From the NCBI GenBank assembly GCA_035525375.1, contig DATLEI010000093.1, positions 14,481-78,480 on the forward strand: DNA of 64,000 bases, written 5' to 3'. The translations under genes were made by a program, and so were the position numbers. The notes beneath the pieces are model-generated. The model worked only from the letters and a program-made list of their open reading frames with translations, did not search any database and had not been told where the DNA came from. This document shows, one piece after another, positions 1 through 8,862 of the stretch (positions are counted from its first letter, which is position 1; each line of letters starts with the position of its first letter). Source of the stretch: JALZBN01 sp035525375. Lineage in GTDB: Bacteria > Actinomycetota > Acidimicrobiia > Acidimicrobiales > AC-14.

Positions 1-161
1 GTGGTCGATCCGGAGGGGATCTCGAGCTCGATGCCCTTGAGGGCCCAGAACTCGTCGTAGCGGTTCCGGCGCGAGAGCAGCTTCTCCTTCAGAGTGTGCG
101 AACGCTGGTGATAGGTGCGGTAGCTCTTCCACACGTCGTGGCAGGAGATGGCGGCGCCCAT
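1..161 (-). CDS. ABC polysaccharide exporter ATP-binding subunit (N-terminus only, cut by window edge)
   Basis: Reading leftward from an ATG at 161-159, 53 codons are open to the window edge. The stretch RYDEFWALKGIELEIPSGS closely parallels AYDEFWALRDVSFSVP in the complete exporter ATPase at 33644-34945, so this is very likely a TagH/Wzt-type ATPase of an ABC-2 glycan exporter. The start overlaps the TGA of the permease as ATGA, which implies translational coupling. The Walker A motif and everything after it lie outside the window, so whether it carries a C-terminal glycan-binding domain is unknown. Confidence 0.85.
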   Translation of the reverse strand, partial: MGAAISCHDVWKSYRTYHQRSHTLKEKLLSRRNRYDEFWALKGIELEIPSGST

Positions 162-1078
162 CAGACGATCTCGGCGAAGAGGCGCTGCCAGCGCTGGAAC
201 GTAAACGCGCCGATGATCAGGAACGCAAGACCGATGAGAAGGTCATAACCGAGCAATCCGAATTCAGGCGCGCGGTTCAGCACGGTCACGTTTCGGAACG
301 AAACGACCGCGCCGGTCATGGGGTTCAGCTTCAGCAGCGTGACGACAAGGGGCCGTGGCGCCACGTACTGCAGCGAGTAGATGACCGGAGTCGCCCAGAA
401 CCACAGCTGGATGAAGATGCCGATGAAGTGGGCGACGTCGCGCAGGAAGACAGTGAGCGCCGAGAGGAATAGCGCCATCCCGTAGGACAGGATGGCGACG
501 ACGAGCACGATCAGCGGAACCCAGAGCAGATGGACGCTCGGCGGCCCGACAAAGATCAGGGTGCCAAGCATGAGCACGACGAACTCGAAGGCGAAGCTGA
601 CGACGCTCGAGAGCACCGAGCTGAGCGGGAGGATGGCGCGGGGGAAGTAGACCTTGCGGAGCAGATAGCCCGACCCGACCACGCTGTTCGTCGATGCAGT
701 GATGGCGGTGCTGAAGAGGTTCCAGATAGTCAGGCCGGCGAAGAAGTACAGCGCAAACGGAACGACCTGCCCGTCGGGACGGGGGTTGTCGGTGGCCGGC
801 GACGCCCGCAGGATGAACTTGAACACCACGTAGTAGAGGGCGACGATCAGCAACGGTGTCGTGAGCGACCAGAGCATGCCGAGGAACGTCCCCCGGTGCT
901 TCACCTTGAGATCTCGGCGGACAAGGTTGGCGGTGAGCTCCCGGGCGCGGAAGACCTCGACGATGTTGGCCCGCATTCCTTGGCGCGGTTGGCGCTTGGC
1001 GGGCGGCGCATCCTCGGGCAGCACAGCTCTGAGACCCGGGCTGCTCACTTCACTAACACTACCAATAGGGTCAGTCAC
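161..1078 (-). CDS. ABC-2 type polysaccharide export permease
   Basis: A 305-aa inner-membrane permease with about six hydrophobic helices. The cytoplasmic segment ending RRDLKVKHRGTFLGMLWSL just before the first helix is typical of the TagG/Wzm family that flips lipid-linked polysaccharide. The GTG start at 1078 overlaps the stop of the glycosyltransferase upstream (GTGA), and the stop overlaps the start of the ATPase. The three genes therefore form one translationally coupled exporter-glycosyltransferase unit. It is about 37 residues longer at the N-terminus than the second permease at 34947-35753. The family call is firm; the exported polymer is unknown. Confidence 0.9.
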   Translation of the reverse strand: MTDPIGSVSEVSSPGLRAVLPEDAPPAKRQPRQGMRANIVEVFRARELTANLVRRDLKVKHRGTFLGMLWSLTTPLLIVALYYVVFKFILRASPATDNPRPDGQVVPFALYFFAGLTIWNLFSTAITASTNSVVGSGYLLRKVYFPRAILPLSSVLSSVVSFAFEFVVLMLGTLIFVGPPSVHLLWVPLIVLVVAILSYGMALFLSALTVFLRDVAHFIGIFIQLWFWATPVIYSLQYVAPRPLVVTLLKLNPMTGAVVSFRNVTVLNRAPEFGLLGYDLLIGLAFLIIGAFTFQRWQRLFAEIV

Positions 1079-2895
1079 GCCAGTTCCTTCAGGCGTTGCG
1101 CGACCTGGCGAACGGCAATCTGGCGGGTGTGCTTGCCGGCGACCTCAGCCGCCGCGGCCAGGCCCTTGGCGCGCGCCTCCTCGGGGTATTCGAACACCCG
1201 GCGCATAAGTGACAAGAGGTGGTCAAAATCAGGCTCCGCCCACTCGAAGCCCTCGTAGTAGGGGCAGCGAGCCTCTGCTTTGACAAGTGATGCAACGTCG
1301 AGCGGATAGGCGAAACGGTCGTCGAGAAAGTCCGCCGGTCCGCTCCAGTTGGTGGCGATTGCCGGCAGTCCGCACGCCATTGCCTCCAACACCGGCATTC
1401 CCCAGCCTTCACCGCGGGTGGGGAGGACGAAACAGTCAGCCGACCGGTAGAGCGCTCCCATCTGATGGCCGGCGAACCCAGGATTCAACATGAGCACGAT
1501 TGGTGCCGACGGGGGCAGATCGAGTTTCGCAATCTCAGCCTCGACGTCGACAACCGGGTCGCGATTGAAGACCGACAGCAGCAGCACGACATCCTCTTTC
1601 TGGTCGAATTCGTTCGCGAAGGCCCGCAAGAGCAGCTCGGGTGCCTTGCGCTCGCCCCACTCGAACACCGACAAGAACGTGAAGCGCGCCGTTGGCCGGT
1701 AGCTCGTGACCCGTGGGTTGAAGTAGTCGATGTCGACGCCGAGAGGCATGACGCGCAGAGGAACCCGAACCCCACTGCGTCGGAACGTCTCCACGTTGAA
1801 TGACGCCGGCACCCAGACCTCGTCCATTTTGTTGCAGCCCGCGACCCACTCCGGCGGGAGGCCGGTGACCTCGAGCATCGACCAACCGACCTTGCGGCGG
1901 CCGGTGATCGCGCCGAAGGCGTCGGCCTGGCAGAACCCGACCTGGCTGACGTCCTCTCGGGGCCGGCGGCGGACGAGGTCGTCGAGGAGAAGGTCACCCG
2001 TTGGTTCGTCCTTCTCGCCGTAGGCATTGGTGTAGGCGACCTTCGTTCCCCCAAAGTGCAGGGCCGTCATCAACTGGCGCGACTGGACCGCGTAGCCGAG
2101 CGGTTGGTGCAGGACGGAGTGCCAGGTGACCTCCTGTTGGTAGCGGTCGTGCTCCAGCCACTTCGCCCAGTTGCGAGTAAAGGTCTTCTGCGAGCGCGCG
2201 TACACCGACCAGAAGTCGAGCGCGTTCTCGCGTGTACTCGTATTCTGCACGTGTACTGCGGGCTGCGTCTCGCCGGCACATATGACGCGGAACCCGGCGC
2301 GCGCCGCCCGCAAGCAGTAGTCGGTGTCCTCGAAGTACGCGAACAGCTCCTCGTCGAGCACGCCAACCTTGTCGATGCAATCGCGCCGCAAGTAGGTCAA
2401 CGCGAACACGACGGACTCGACTTCGCGATCGTGGGGGCACTGGTTGACGAAGAGCTCGTCGCCGCCCATCTGCTGGCCCCGCAGCGTGCGTGGCTGTACG
2501 TAACTGCCGAGGTGGGCGACCAGTCCTTCGGCGTCGACGAGGCGGGCGCCGATGACACCGTTGGCAGGGTCGGCATGGGCGGCGTCTTGGAGATGTGACA
2601 GCCATGCCGGGTCGGTTACCGTCACGTCGTTGTTCATGAGGACGACGTCTTCGTCGGATGTGGTGGCGGTGATGCCGATATTGCACGCTCGGCTGAAGCC
2701 CAGGTTGCTGCCGTTCTCGATCAGCGTGAGCCAGTCGAGTTCCCGCAGCCATTCCACGGTGCCGTCAGTGCTGCCGTTGTCGACGACGATCAGTCGCCAG
2801 CTTGAGTGCTCGGTTCTGTTCTGTAGCGCAGCGAGGCAGGTCTCAGTCGAGCGGCGCGCGTTCCAAGTGAGGATGACGACTGCGACAGGCGTCAT
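1075..2895 (-). CDS. Two-domain glycosyltransferase (GT2 + GT4 fusion)
   Basis: A 606-aa cytoplasmic enzyme. Residues about 1-260 are a GT2 (GT-A fold) domain: AVVILTWNARRSTETC start, VDNGSTDGT near residue 40 and a MNNDV metal-site motif near 88. Residues about 310-600 are a GT4 (GT-B) domain: MPLGVDIDYFNP, SVFEWGERKAPELLLRAF and the E-x7-E motif EGWGMPVLE near 496. The fusion probably adds two sugars in succession, or the GT4 domain adds to the GT2 product. Four-nt overlaps with the coiled-coil gene upstream and the permease downstream place it in the exporter operon, so it likely builds the polymer that this transporter exports. Donor sugars cannot be read from sequence. Confidence 0.9.
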   Translation of the reverse strand: MTPVAVVILTWNARRSTETCLAALQNRTEHSSWRLIVVDNGSTDGTVEWLRELDWLTLIENGSNLGFSRACNIGITATTSDEDVVLMNNDVTVTDPAWLSHLQDAAHADPANGVIGARLVDAEGLVAHLGSYVQPRTLRGQQMGGDELFVNQCPHDREVESVVFALTYLRRDCIDKVGVLDEELFAYFEDTDYCLRAARAGFRVICAGETQPAVHVQNTSTRENALDFWSVYARSQKTFTRNWAKWLEHDRYQQEVTWHSVLHQPLGYAVQSRQLMTALHFGGTKVAYTNAYGEKDEPTGDLLLDDLVRRRPREDVSQVGFCQADAFGAITGRRKVGWSMLEVTGLPPEWVAGCNKMDEVWVPASFNVETFRRSGVRVPLRVMPLGVDIDYFNPRVTSYRPTARFTFLSVFEWGERKAPELLLRAFANEFDQKEDVVLLLSVFNRDPVVDVEAEIAKLDLPPSAPIVLMLNPGFAGHQMGALYRSADCFVLPTRGEGWGMPVLEAMACGLPAIATNWSGPADFLDDRFAYPLDVASLVKAEARCPYYEGFEWAEPDFDHLLSLMRRVFEYPEEARAKGLAAAAEVAGKHTRQIAVRQVAQRLKELA

Positions 2896-3290
2896 TCTCC
2901 GGGCGTGTCGTTGCCGCCCGCCTGACGCAGGTGTTCGACTTCAGCGGTGAGCCTGTTCACCCGCAGGCGAAGCTGTTCGATGGCGTCGAGGGTCGCGTGA
3001 TTGAACCGGCTTTGCTGCGCCATCATCGGCTCGAGGTACCAGCGCAGCGATCGACGGACGAGGCGCTTGGCGAGGCGCACGCCCGTGCCCACGACGGGGC
3101 GATCGGAGCCGGAGAGAAATGCAGTGTCGATGTCCGCGCGCTGGCGAATCTGACCAACGGCGACGTCACGGTCACCCTCGGGGTCGACACCGAGCACACC
3201 CGACGCGCCATGCACTGAGCGCTCGGCCGTCTCGAGAGTTGCTTCAACTCGGCTCATCATGATCGGCACGTCGGTGTTGCGCCGACTCAT
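2892..3290 (-). CDS. Small coiled-coil protein of glycan locus, hypothetical
   Basis: 132 aa with no signal peptide or membrane helix. The C-terminal half, from LRWYLEPMMAQQSRFNHATL onward, is amphipathic and ends in heptad-like LRLRVNRLTAEVEHL, so a coiled coil is likely. Similar short segments occur next to or fused to glycosyltransferases and methyltransferases in surface-glycan clusters (recalled pattern, not searched). It is the first gene of the leftward exporter operon and overlaps the glycosyltransferase by four bases. The start is uncertain: ATG at 3290 lacks a clear Shine-Dalgarno, and in-frame ATG codons about 11-12 codons further in are possible. A scaffolding role is only a guess. 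Confidence 0.7.
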   Translation of the reverse strand: MSRRNTDVPIMMSRVEATLETAERSVHGASGVLGVDPEGDRDVAVGQIRQRADIDTAFLSGSDRPVVGTGVRLAKRLVRRSLRWYLEPMMAQQSRFNHATLDAIEQLRLRVNRLTAEVEHLRQAGGNDTPGE

Positions 3291-3371
3291 AATGCCCGGC
3301 GCGTACTCGCCACGGCCGACAACTGTACTTGTGCGTCAGTGGGCCTCGATACCGAGCAAGCGTGCCCGTCC

Positions 3372-3400
3372 TTGCCATCGCAGCAATCTTTGATCAGAAT
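3372..3400 (+). promoter_or_regulatory. Sigma70-like promoter for the small secreted protein
   Basis: TTGCCA (3372-3377; one mismatch to TTGACA), a 17-bp spacer, then CAGAAT (3395-3400; four of six matches to TATAAT). This predicts transcription starting near 3407 and a leader of about 40 nt before the ATG at 3448, with GGAG about ten bases upstream of that ATG. Motif match only. Confidence 0.4.
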
Positions 3401-3447
3401 CACGCCTTCGACCACTCGGAGCCGCGAAGGCGAGAACGGAGATCACG

Positions 3448-3924
3448 ATGACGAGGACGAAGCGCTTCTGGCGAGTACTTGCGATTGCTGCTGTGATGGT
3501 TCCGGCCTTGGGTTTGGCGGCGCCGGCCCAAGCCGCTGACCCCCCGCCCGAGGTTCGCTTCGTCGCCACGTCGGTCATCGTTCGGCCCAACGCCCGCAAC
3601 GTCGCCTACGTCACGGGTAGCTACCGCTGCTATGGCGGCCAGCCGATCCACCTGTGGGTGTCGGTGAAGCAGGGTGGTCCTGATCCCACTGCCGAAGGCA
3701 GCGGCGCCACGTCGACGGCCTGGTACGACACCAACGCCATCGAGCCGCCGCCCGTAATTTGCGACGGTCAGTGGCACGCGGTCTTCGTCCCGGTCGGCCG
3801 GCACTTCAACAAGGGCCAGCTGCAGGCCGGCGCGGCATGGGTGCAGTTCTGCCTGGTCGCCCCGGGCGGCGACTTCGGGATCGTCGCTTCCAACTCCAAG
3901 TGGGTCAACGTCGTAGGCGTCTGA
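3448..3924 (+). CDS. Small secreted protein, hypothetical
   Basis: 158 aa. The N-terminus is a textbook Sec signal peptide (KRFWR, a hydrophobic core, then cleavage near APAQA-AD around residue 29). The mature part of about 130 residues is rich in beta-prone and aromatic residues and has three Cys (SYRCYGG, PPVICDG, VQFCLVA), so a disulfide-stabilised beta-sandwich is plausible. It has its own promoter and stands alone between a leftward operon start and the convergent LCP gene. I do not recognise the family with certainty; it resembles uncharacterised small exported actinobacterial proteins. Confidence 0.75.
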   Translation: MTRTKRFWRVLAIAAVMVPALGLAAPAQAADPPPEVRFVATSVIVRPNARNVAYVTGSYRCYGGQPIHLWVSVKQGGPDPTAEGSGATSTAWYDTNAIEPPPVICDGQWHAVFVPVGRHFNKGQLQAGAAWVQFCLVAPGGDFGIVASNSKWVNVVGV

Positions 3925-3942
3925 CCGGCCAGACCGGCTGGG

Positions 3943-5430
3943 TCAGCAGGTCTTCGCAGGCGCGCCGCTGGGCACAGGTGTGGGCTCCGGCGGCGCGGTG
4001 GTTGTCGTCGTAGTTGCCGCCGCGGCCGCGTCATCGGCCGCGCCGGCGCGCACTCCCTTGTCGCTCGTGCCGAGCACCACGACGACGTCCGCGTTCCTCA
4101 CTGTCGGATCTTGCAAGAGCTGCGCCGGAGACTCGAGCGCGGCGGCGGCTACTTGGGCACGGGCGATCGCACCGGGGCGGAAAAGGATGACGGTCTCGGC
4201 TGTCGGGGAATCGTCGGAGTCTCCCGTTCCCGCGATCGTGAATCCCGCTGACTTCAAGGCCGCGGCGGCCTTGGCGGCCCGGCCCTCGACGCCCGTCCCG
4301 TTGAGAACTCGCACCCGCACATTCGCAGCAGGGATGTCGGGGACGCTTGTCGGCACCCCACCGGCGGGCGGGACGGCAACGGCGGATGGTGGCGGCTCGA
4401 TGCCGTTGAGGGCGTCGATCTCCAGTTGCGCCTCCTCCCGGTTGAGAGTGAGGACGTCCGCGCCGTTGATCGTCACGTCCGTCGTAGGGAGCGTGCGGGT
4501 CTCGACTGCATCCGGATCAAGTGAGCGGAAACGGCGCGCCAGGGTCGTGATGTCACTCGTCGACATGCCACTGTCGACAGTCAGGTTCGCGGTCGCAATG
4601 GCCAGCAAACGGTTGAACGTCAAGGGGTTGGAGAGCCCCGAGGAAACCGCCTTGCGGAGGGTGCGCCGGATGAAGTCCTGCTGGCGCTGGATGCGGCCCA
4701 GGTCGGATCGGGGGTCCTGGATCCATTGTCCGTTGGTCTGGTACTCGAAGTAGCGACTACGCACCCATGCCAGGGCCATGTTGCCGTCGAACGAGATGCA
4801 TCCCGGCGACCCGATCTCGAGCCCGCTATAAGCGTCGCGCGCCGGCGCGGGCACGTAGACCGTTATGCCACCCACGGCGTCGACGATCCCCTGAAAGCCA
4901 ACGAAGTCAACTTCGGCGTAGTGGTTGATCTTGACGCCGAGACCCTGCTGAACAGTCTCGATCAGGGTCGGCGCGCCTCCCAAGCTGTAGGCGGAGTTCA
5001 CGCGGTCGGACCGGCTGGTTCCAGCTATCGGCAGGTACAGATCACGGGGGATCGACACCAGCACCGCCCGCTGCGCGCCCGGGTCGATGTGGACGATCAT
5101 GATCGTGTCGGTGCGCTCGCCGGCCACCTCGCCTTTTCCTGCTTGTGCGGCCTGTTCACCGGACAACCGGGCCCTGCTGTCGGAGCCGACCAGGAGGACG
5201 TTCATCGTTTCTCCCGTGTCGTCGTCGAGGCTCGGGGCCGTCACTCGGTCGATCTGGCCGAGTCGCCAACGCAAGTAGGCGTAGATGCCACCGACGCTGA
5301 TGTTCACGATGCAGAGCACGACGATCGTGGTGATGACGATGTGGCGCCGGCGGCGCCGCTGGCGCCTGATCGTCTCCCGGCGGGTTCGATGGGCGGGCCG
5401 CGCGAGGTCAACCTGAGGCGCTGCGGTCAC
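3943..5430 (-). CDS. LytR-CpsA-Psr (LCP) family glycopolymer ligase
   Basis: 495-aa membrane-anchored protein. An Arg-rich cytoplasmic start (RRQRRRRRHIV) precedes one helix at about 30-52. An LCP catalytic domain follows at about 85-270, with NVLLVGSDSRAR, SIPRDLYLPIAG, NHYAEVDF and the Arg motif DLGRIQRQQDFIRR. A LytR_C-like domain lies near 365-455 (VRVLNGTGVEGRAAKAAAAL), then a low-complexity Ala/Thr/Pro tail ending in a C-terminal Cys. The family transfers glycopolymers from lipid carriers to peptidoglycan outside the membrane. It is the last gene of the leftward 13487-3943 cluster, 34 nt after the YfhO-like gene. A paralogue with the same layout lies at 50714-52225. Confidence 0.93.
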   Translation of the reverse strand: MTAAPQVDLARPAHRTRRETIRRQRRRRRHIVITTIVVLCIVNISVGGIYAYLRWRLGQIDRVTAPSLDDDTGETMNVLLVGSDSRARLSGEQAAQAGKGEVAGERTDTIMIVHIDPGAQRAVLVSIPRDLYLPIAGTSRSDRVNSAYSLGGAPTLIETVQQGLGVKINHYAEVDFVGFQGIVDAVGGITVYVPAPARDAYSGLEIGSPGCISFDGNMALAWVRSRYFEYQTNGQWIQDPRSDLGRIQRQQDFIRRTLRKAVSSGLSNPLTFNRLLAIATANLTVDSGMSTSDITTLARRFRSLDPDAVETRTLPTTDVTINGADVLTLNREEAQLEIDALNGIEPPPSAVAVPPAGGVPTSVPDIPAANVRVRVLNGTGVEGRAAKAAAALKSAGFTIAGTGDSDDSPTAETVILFRPGAIARAQVAAAALESPAQLLQDPTVRNADVVVVLGTSDKGVRAGAADDAAAAATTTTTTAPPEPTPVPSGAPAKTC

Positions 5431-5464
5431 AAGCTACGAAGCTACCAGCGGGCGCTTGGCGGCC

Positions 5465-8242
5465 CTATTCAGCCCGCCCGTGCGCCGCTCGCGATCGTCG
5501 GTGCCGGCGGCTTCGCCGCCACTGAGCGGGCAGGAGCATTGCGGCGGCAACCAGCAATGCGACAGCGCTCACGATCTTGCCCACTACCGCGAGCCCAGGC
5601 GCTTCGTAGCTGAGGGTGATGTGGTGAGTGCCAGCGGCTACGGGAATGCCTACGAATGCCCCGTCCGCCTTCAGTGCCGGCACTGGCTTCCCGTCGACGT
5701 GCGCCTCCCAGCCCGGGAACCAGGCTTCACCCACGACGACGAGAGACGGACGGGTCCCGTCGGAGTTGACGCTCCAGTGTCCGGGTGCCGTTCGCCGCGC
5801 CTCAACCGTCGTCGACGCCCCGTCGATGCGTTCCACTCTGTCGTACAACCGACCGAACGACGCCACTCGGTCCTCCTGGAGTTCGCCGTTCACGATCAGA
5901 TCGCCTCTACCCCGGGTAGCAGTGGACGCGCCGAGGCGCGGCTCGGCGCCCGCTGTGCACTCGATGCAGGAGAGCAAGAACATGTACCGCTTGCCCGGGG
6001 ACGTTGCGTCGGGTTCGACGGGGAAGACGGCCATCTCGTTTTCGTCCAGTATGGCGGAGCGGCTGCGGGTCACGATGGGCCCGAGTGTCCGGCCGTCCGC
6101 CCCGAGTTCGCGCAGGATGAGTTCGGTCGAGGCCGCTGGACGGTCGAGCCATACCGTGATCGCTTTGAGGTCACCGCGTGCCTCGGTGAAGGTTCCCCCG
6201 GTGCCCGACGCGAGCCCGACGGTTCCCAAGTTGATGATTCCCCCGACCCATTTGTGCAGGGCACAGGCGGCGGCTACCTCACCGCTCATGATCTCGTTCG
6301 GGATTGGTTGTTTCGGATGCTCGGCGCGCGCAGCCACGCAGGCGTTGGGGGAACGCACCCGGGCACGCGTCACGTCGCCGAGCAGGGCACCTTCCTTGTC
6401 ACCCCCGGTGACCACGCCAATACCCCGCTGTGACAATGCGACCGCAAGATCGGGTGCCAGTGCCGCGTCCCTGACCAGAACGGCACCGTCGTAGGCGCGA
6501 ACGATCGGCAGCACCCTCGGGTTCCGTTCAAGTGTGACGCTCTCGACCTCGGTAGGTGCGTTGGGGCCGGCGCCCCTGATGGGATCAGCAGCCGGATCGA
6601 CGACGTAGTAGCCAGTGGAGGAGAGCCCAAATGCGCTGTCACGGAACCCGTGCGGGCTCGCCGCGAGCGCTTCGAACGAAAGGTGCCACATCTCGGGACT
6701 GGCGAGCGGATGCGGCCAGCCAGTCGATTGGTCACGGCCTGTGCTGAGTAGCGCTTCGGTGATTCGAGGGTCGAACGTGCCTGCCACGCGATACGTGTCT
6801 CCGGCCGCGGCTAGGGCGGTTGTCGCGCGCTCGTATCCCGCTGTCGGATCTGGCGGACGGACGTCGTAGAACGATCTGTAGGGAGCGACGTCGACGACGA
6901 ATGCGAGGACTATTGCGATCGTGAGGGCGGGCAGGAGGACATCGCTGCGCACCGGCCGATGTTCCTTCAGCCATGCGGCCGCCAGTGTGACTGGATAGGC
7001 GGCACCGAGCGCGAGACCGAGGATGGCGATCGGGTAAAAGCGCGGGAAGCGGGCGTTGGACAAGAGCGGCACGTACTGCTGTAAGCCTAAGAACGGCGCG
7101 ACAAATGGCGCGCCGAACATCACCATCGCGGCAGCGGCGCCCGCCGCGATCCCCATCCGTCCGACACCGAGATTTCGGATGAACCCGCCGACGAGCAGGC
7201 CACACAAGGCGCCAAGAGCCAGGAAGGGAATCGGGCTGCCATCGGCGAGGGAGTTGGCCGCGAGGGCGATGCCTCCGCTCGACGTCCACAAGGCGATGAC
7301 GGAAGCCAGGAGAATGGCCGAGAGCGTGCCGTTGTCGCGCCGGCGCGCGAGCAGGACGACGGTGAGAACGGTAAGCGCGAGGCACACCCAGCCGATATAG
7401 AACGCGCCGGCCGGGAAGACGTCGATCGAATTGAACGTGACAACCTTGTCGAGTCCGCTGTTGCGCCGCAGAAAGAGCTCGGGCTGCTTACCGAGCCGGC
7501 CCCCGATATCGCTCATCAGGGTGTAACGGGCCAGTCGTGGCGGGGTGAGGATGAACGAATCCTTCAGTCGCAGGAGCGGCAGGAGCCAGTACGCGACCAT
7601 CCCCAACGCGAGCGCGCCGATGGCCATTGCCCGCCCGGCGAGCGCTCGCACGGCGCGCCGGCCGCCCTCGTGGCCAGCACGGGCGAGTTCCATGATGACG
7701 AGGCAGCCGGCAAGAAGCAGCAGACCGTAGGTGTGCTCCGCCTGTTCCAGGACACAAAAACCGGCCAGCAACCCGGACATGGCGATCCAGCGTCGCCCCC
7801 TGCCGCGTAGCGCCTCCCGGAGGGTGAGTACGAACCACGGCGTGGCGGCGATGACGGCCATGCTCGGCTGGTGTCCGAAGAGGGCGAGGTGCGAGACGAC
7901 GATCGGGTGCAGCCCATACACGACGCCGGCGACGAGGGCGGCAGGTCGGTTCTTCCATAAAGACTGGGCGAGCGCGAATGCGCCCCATGCGCCAGCGATC
8001 TGGGCGGCAATGCCCGCGACCCGCACTGCCTCCTCGGGGCCGATCAACGCAGCGAGGGGGAGGATGTTGAGCACCGGGAATGTGGGCGCGAGACCCCACG
8101 CGGGCGTGCCCGACCACATTTCGCCGATCCAGTAGGGGATCGCAGCGTTTCCCCACCAATGGTCGAGCGCGAGCTTCACCCAAAGCGATTGCCCCTGGCC
8201 GTCGAGCACCAGACGACCCCCGGTCCAGGCCTTCGAGAACAC
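5465..8242 (-). CDS. Large YfhO-like / GT-C type polytopic membrane protein
   Basis: At least 925 aa. The N-terminal half has about twelve hydrophobic helices. The C-terminal half is extracytoplasmic, and its end carries the YfhO-type beta module WFPGWEAHVDGKPVP ... VAAGTHHITLSYEAPG plus a last helix. Such proteins are thought to glycosylate surface polymers using polyprenyl-phosphate sugars. The only conventional start (GTG at 8242) begins just after an in-frame hydrophobic stretch, RAVPFVVLAAVILVF, preceded by open frame back to 8404. The true N-terminus is probably further upstream, perhaps a CTG at 8392 that overlaps the stop of the thioredoxin-like gene. It sits between that gene and the LCP gene. 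Confidence 0.85.
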   Translation of the reverse strand: MFSKAWTGGRLVLDGQGQSLWVKLALDHWWGNAAIPYWIGEMWSGTPAWGLAPTFPVLNILPLAALIGPEEAVRVAGIAAQIAGAWGAFALAQSLWKNRPAALVAGVVYGLHPIVVSHLALFGHQPSMAVIAATPWFVLTLREALRGRGRRWIAMSGLLAGFCVLEQAEHTYGLLLLAGCLVIMELARAGHEGGRRAVRALAGRAMAIGALALGMVAYWLLPLLRLKDSFILTPPRLARYTLMSDIGGRLGKQPELFLRRNSGLDKVVTFNSIDVFPAGAFYIGWVCLALTVLTVVLLARRRDNGTLSAILLASVIALWTSSGGIALAANSLADGSPIPFLALGALCGLLVGGFIRNLGVGRMGIAAGAAAAMVMFGAPFVAPFLGLQQYVPLLSNARFPRFYPIAILGLALGAAYPVTLAAAWLKEHRPVRSDVLLPALTIAIVLAFVVDVAPYRSFYDVRPPDPTAGYERATTALAAAGDTYRVAGTFDPRITEALLSTGRDQSTGWPHPLASPEMWHLSFEALAASPHGFRDSAFGLSSTGYYVVDPAADPIRGAGPNAPTEVESVTLERNPRVLPIVRAYDGAVLVRDAALAPDLAVALSQRGIGVVTGGDKEGALLGDVTRARVRSPNACVAARAEHPKQPIPNEIMSGEVAAACALHKWVGGIINLGTVGLASGTGGTFTEARGDLKAITVWLDRPAASTELILRELGADGRTLGPIVTRSRSAILDENEMAVFPVEPDATSPGKRYMFLLSCIECTAGAEPRLGASTATRGRGDLIVNGELQEDRVASFGRLYDRVERIDGASTTVEARRTAPGHWSVNSDGTRPSLVVVGEAWFPGWEAHVDGKPVPALKADGAFVGIPVAAGTHHITLSYEAPGLAVVGKIVSAVALLVAAAMLLPAQWRRSRRHRRSRAAHGRAE

Positions 8243-8388
8243 GAGGATTACGGCCGCGAGAACGACGAACGGAACCGCTCTGGAACCATGCCGCGGGCGA
8301 CGAGGATCGGTTACTGGTGCCGACTGGCGAGGTTGCTCGTCACCGGCGGCCAGTGGATTGTCCGGCGGCGGGGTAGTCGTGGATGTCG

Positions 8389-8853
8389 TCAGGACCCCAG
8401 CATGTCATTGGCCTGGCCGAGGTCCGGCTCAGGGCTTGTGCCCGGCGCGCGCGCCTCGGCGACCGCAGCCCACAGATCGGTTGCCGTCGCCGGTCCGACG
8501 AATGATGCTCGAACCACGCCCTCGTGGTCGGCTACGACGATGATCGGGACGGCCTCAACCGCGTAGCGCCGGTGGACATCGGCCGAGACCTTGGCCTCGA
8601 CCTCTTGCACAACCACCTCCGCGCTCGAGAGGACTTGGGCTTTGGCGAGTACCCCGGCGCAGGAGTTACAGGTGGCGGAGGTGAAGACAGCGACGAGCCA
8701 AGGGGCTTCCGGTCGGGCAAAGTCTTGGCGATCGAGCTGGCTCGGCGTCGCCCAGCGGGGTTGCGTCGGTGGTTCCGGGCGCCTGCGCTCGAGGAGCAAC
8801 GCGACGATCGCAACCACCACCACGATCCCGCCGGCAAGGAGAAGCCGTTCCAA
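8389..8853 (-). CDS. Membrane-tethered thioredoxin-fold protein (CNSC)
   Basis: 154 aa. One N-terminal helix (LLLAGGIVVVVAIVALLLE) is followed by a short linker and a thioredoxin-like domain with FTSATCNSCAGVL as the CxxC active site (near residue 62) and a cis-Pro region AVPIIVVADHEG. The TTG start lies 9 nt after the DUF5719-like gene and the protein ends where the YfhO-like gene may begin. With the domain predicted outside the membrane, a thiol-disulfide role on exported proteins is plausible; the secreted proteins of this window contain many regularly spaced Cys. It is shorter than ResA/CcmG. The role is inference. Confidence 0.8.
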   Translation of the reverse strand: MERLLLAGGIVVVVAIVALLLERRRPEPPTQPRWATPSQLDRQDFARPEAPWLVAVFTSATCNSCAGVLAKAQVLSSAEVVVQEVEAKVSADVHRRYAVEAVPIIVVADHEGVVRASFVGPATATDLWAAVAEARAPGTSPEPDLGQANDMLGS

Positions 8854-8862
8854 AGGCGCCGC

